From the IMG/VR virus record IMGVR_UViG_3300014720_000138, positions 1 to 28,789 of that record: a stretch of DNA of 28,789 nucleotides; one strand, written 5' to 3'. The notes under the pieces are model-generated. The model saw only the letters and a list, made by a program, of their open reading frames with translations, searched no databases and was not told the DNA's origin. This DNA comes from a virus. Both the position numbers and the translations under genes were made by a program. Numbering within the stretch: position 1 is the stretch's first letter; each line of letters opens with the position of its first letter. Below, piece after piece: positions 27,308-28,789 of the stretch.

Positions 27308-27667
27308 ATGGCCAATCCTAATTTAGCAAACGTATCTGCCGGATATGGTAAAATGGCATTTCAAAATGTCGCCAATACTTTTGCAAACATTGTAGTTAAT
27401 ACATCTACAAGTAATACTATAGTGAAAGTAAATAGTTTATTCTTATCAAATTATGATGGAACCAATGTAGCTAATGTTACAGTAAATATTTCTAATGCTG
27501 GTATTAGTTATAGTGTTTTGACCAATGTTTCTATTCCTTTACAGAGTTCTTTAATTGCTATAGACAAAGAAAGTTCTATCTATATGGAGGAAGGGCAATT
27601 TATGCAATTAAAAGCACATGCCAATAATCATGTCCAAGCTGTTTTAAGTTACGATATTATAAGTTAA
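27308..27667 (+). CDS. Small beta-rich protein of adhesin cassette 3
   Basis: A 119-residue beta-rich protein (MANPNLANVSAGYGKMAFQN start). Motifs VVNTSTSNTIVKVNSLFLSN and later SLIAIDKESSIYMEEGQFMQ align with those of the 21388 protein (INNLIVS, LVVIGKDTGVYLLEGDVIQ). Its stop overlaps the ATG of adhesin 3 (TAATG). It is the third copy of the cassette. Confidence 0.75.
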   Translation: MANPNLANVSAGYGKMAFQNVANTFANIVVNTSTSNTIVKVNSLFLSNYDGTNVANVTVNISNAGISYSVLTNVSIPLQSSLIAIDKESSIYMEEGQFMQLKAHANNHVQAVLSYDIIS

Positions 27668-28789
27668 TGAGATCTAACGGTGGAATAGTAGGGGTAGTAA
27701 ACAATCCTGCCTTATCCTTTTCCAGTGGTTTATGGACACTGGGTGACAAGTTTATAGCTACAAAACTTGGTACTTGGCCTCTTTACGGTGGCTTCAGCAT
27801 CGTCCAAACCTTTACAGCAACAAGCACTTGGACATGCCCTACTGGTGTTACAGAGGTTGAGTATTTGGTTGTGGCTGGTGGAGGTGGTGGTGGTTGCAGA
27901 CGTGGAGCCGGAGGCGGTGCAGGAGGATTCAGAACGGGTACTGGTTTAACTGTTACACCAAACCAAGATTACACTATTACAGTCGGTGCAGCGGGAACAG
28001 CAGGTTTAAATTCTGGTAGTACAGTAGCAGGAAATGGTGGTAATAGTTATATTTCTGGGCCTGGGATTACTAACAATCCTTCATCTGGAAACCCGTACAC
28101 CAATGCACTAGTGGCTTATGGTGGAGGTGGTGGAGGTGGTGACGGCCCCAGTATTAGTAACGGCGCAAGCGGAGGATCAGGAGGCGGTGCTGCTGGCTAT
28201 AGCGGAGCAACGGCTGGTTCTGGAAATACACCAAATACAACGGATGCACCGTATGGTGGGCCATCTTCTCAAGGCAATAACGGTGGCTCATCTTCATCGT
28301 CTGGCCCGAATATTGGGTCTGGAGGCGGCGGCGGCGCTGGTGGAAGCGGAGGTTCTGGAACTTCAACTTCTGGCGGTGCTGGTGGCAATGGAATTCAAGG
28401 CCCGTCTTTTGCATCTAGTTATGGAAGTTCTGGCCCAGGAGGATCACCTGCTAAAGGATATTTTTCCGGCGGTGGTGGCGGTGGAACGTATAACGGGCCT
28501 AATCTAGGTGGCGCTGGTGGTTATGGCGGCGGCGGCAATTCTGGTAGTTATTCTGGATTGGGTAACGGAGTAGCTGGCGTAACAAATTCTGGTGGTGGTG
28601 GGGGTGCTGGGTCAAACGGCGACCCTGGATTAAATTACGATGGAGCAGCAGGCGGCTCCGGTATTGTTATCCTGAAGTATTTCGTACCATCACAAACTGT
28701 ATTTACGTTCAAAGGCACTACCACTTGGACTTGCCCCGCAGGTGTAACCAGCGCTGACTATCTTGTGGTTGCTGGTGGGGGTGGGGGTG
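27667..28789 (+). CDS. Glycine-rich adhesin 3 (3' partial)
   Basis: An open frame of at least 374 codons running off the right edge. A unique start (MRSNGGIVGVVNNPALSFSS) is followed by the first glycine-rich domain, opening VQTFTATSTWTCPTGVTEVE, closing GGSGIVILKYFV, and then the opening of the second domain (QTVFTFKGTTTWTCPAGVTS). The structure is that of adhesins 1 and 2. The window ends in the first polyglycine segment of domain 2, so about 200 more codons are expected. Confidence 0.88.
   Translation, partial: MRSNGGIVGVVNNPALSFSSGLWTLGDKFIATKLGTWPLYGGFSIVQTFTATSTWTCPTGVTEVEYLVVAGGGGGGCRRGAGGGAGGFRTGTGLTVTPNQDYTITVGAAGTAGLNSGSTVAGNGGNSYISGPGITNNPSSGNPYTNALVAYGGGGGGGDGPSISNGASGGSGGGAAGYSGATAGSGNTPNTTDAPYGGPSSQGNNGGSSSSSGPNIGSGGGGGAGGSGGSGTSTSGGAGGNGIQGPSFASSYGSSGPGGSPAKGYFSGGGGGGTYNGPNLGGAGGYGGGGNSGSYSGLGNGVAGVTNSGGGGGAGSNGDPGLNYDGAAGGSGIVILKYFVPSQTVFTFKGTTTWTCPAGVTSADYLVVAGGGGG
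28699..28753 (+). repeat. Domain-seam repeat, copy 3
   Basis: The same seam, 55 of 55 bases identical to copy 2, lying 36 bases before the window edge, in the third adhesin. Confidence 0.85.

Noticed and set aside
1-28789. tRNA genes
   Set aside because: No cloverleaf with a T-arm GGTTCRA motif at proper spacing was found by eye. Isolated GTTCGA matches lie in genes. A covariance search could still find one.

Overview
The window reads as part of the genome of a tailed phage of the T4 superfamily (myovirus type), probably infecting an aquatic bacterium. Everything recognisable is on the + strand. The case rests on a T4-type RNase H/FEN nuclease, a DsbA-like DNA-binding protein, an ATP-dependent DNA ligase, the DUF6433 family, a phage PhoH, an SH3/WYL_2 domain protein, two Fe(II)/2-oxoglutarate oxygenases, and a 13-kb block of collagen-like, LamG-like and glycine-rich fibre proteins. 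No tRNA, rRNA, CRISPR, integrase or transposase was seen. Host assignment (freshwater or marine bacterium with ordinary sigma70-type promoters) is inference.

Layout. (1) 1-2820: about a dozen small genes of unknown function, higher in GC than the rest, punctuated by six copies of one regulatory cassette. Each cassette has a stem straddling a -35 box, a consensus TTGACW-17 bp-TATAAT-like promoter, and a conserved start that often reads as a mini-ORF beginning at the predicted +1. They resemble the PeSL (promoter/early stem-loop) cassettes of T4-type phages. (2) 2821-3110: no gene; a terminator-like hairpin and a pyrimidine-rich stretch with short iterated motifs. (3) 3111-5350: a tightly coupled operon with a glycosyltransferase-like protein and a PKHD-type hydroxylase. 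(4) 5354-5762: a secreted histidine-rich protein with its own promoter. (5) 5778-13564: replication and repair block: SH3/WYL_2 protein, large conserved protein, RNase H, DUF6433 with a candidate programmed -1 frameshift, DsbA, ligase, AAA+ ATPase and small conserved phage proteins. (6) 13571-15519: hairpin-controlled small gene, TTG-started conserved protein, FmdB-like zinc ribbon, and phoH with a structured leader, closed by a strong terminator. (7) 15536-28789: fibre and adhesin locus with collagen-like fibres, an Mtd-N-like fibre, a triple LamG-like protein, a tail assembly chaperone, three copies of a [small beta protein + glycine-rich adhesin] cassette, a second 2OG oxygenase and conserved small structural proteins. 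The window ends inside the third glycine-rich adhesin.

The genes fit together as early host-takeover genes (left), DNA metabolism (middle) and host-recognition structures (right). Most genes overlap by ATGA, GTGA or TAATG junctions, so translational coupling appears to be widespread.
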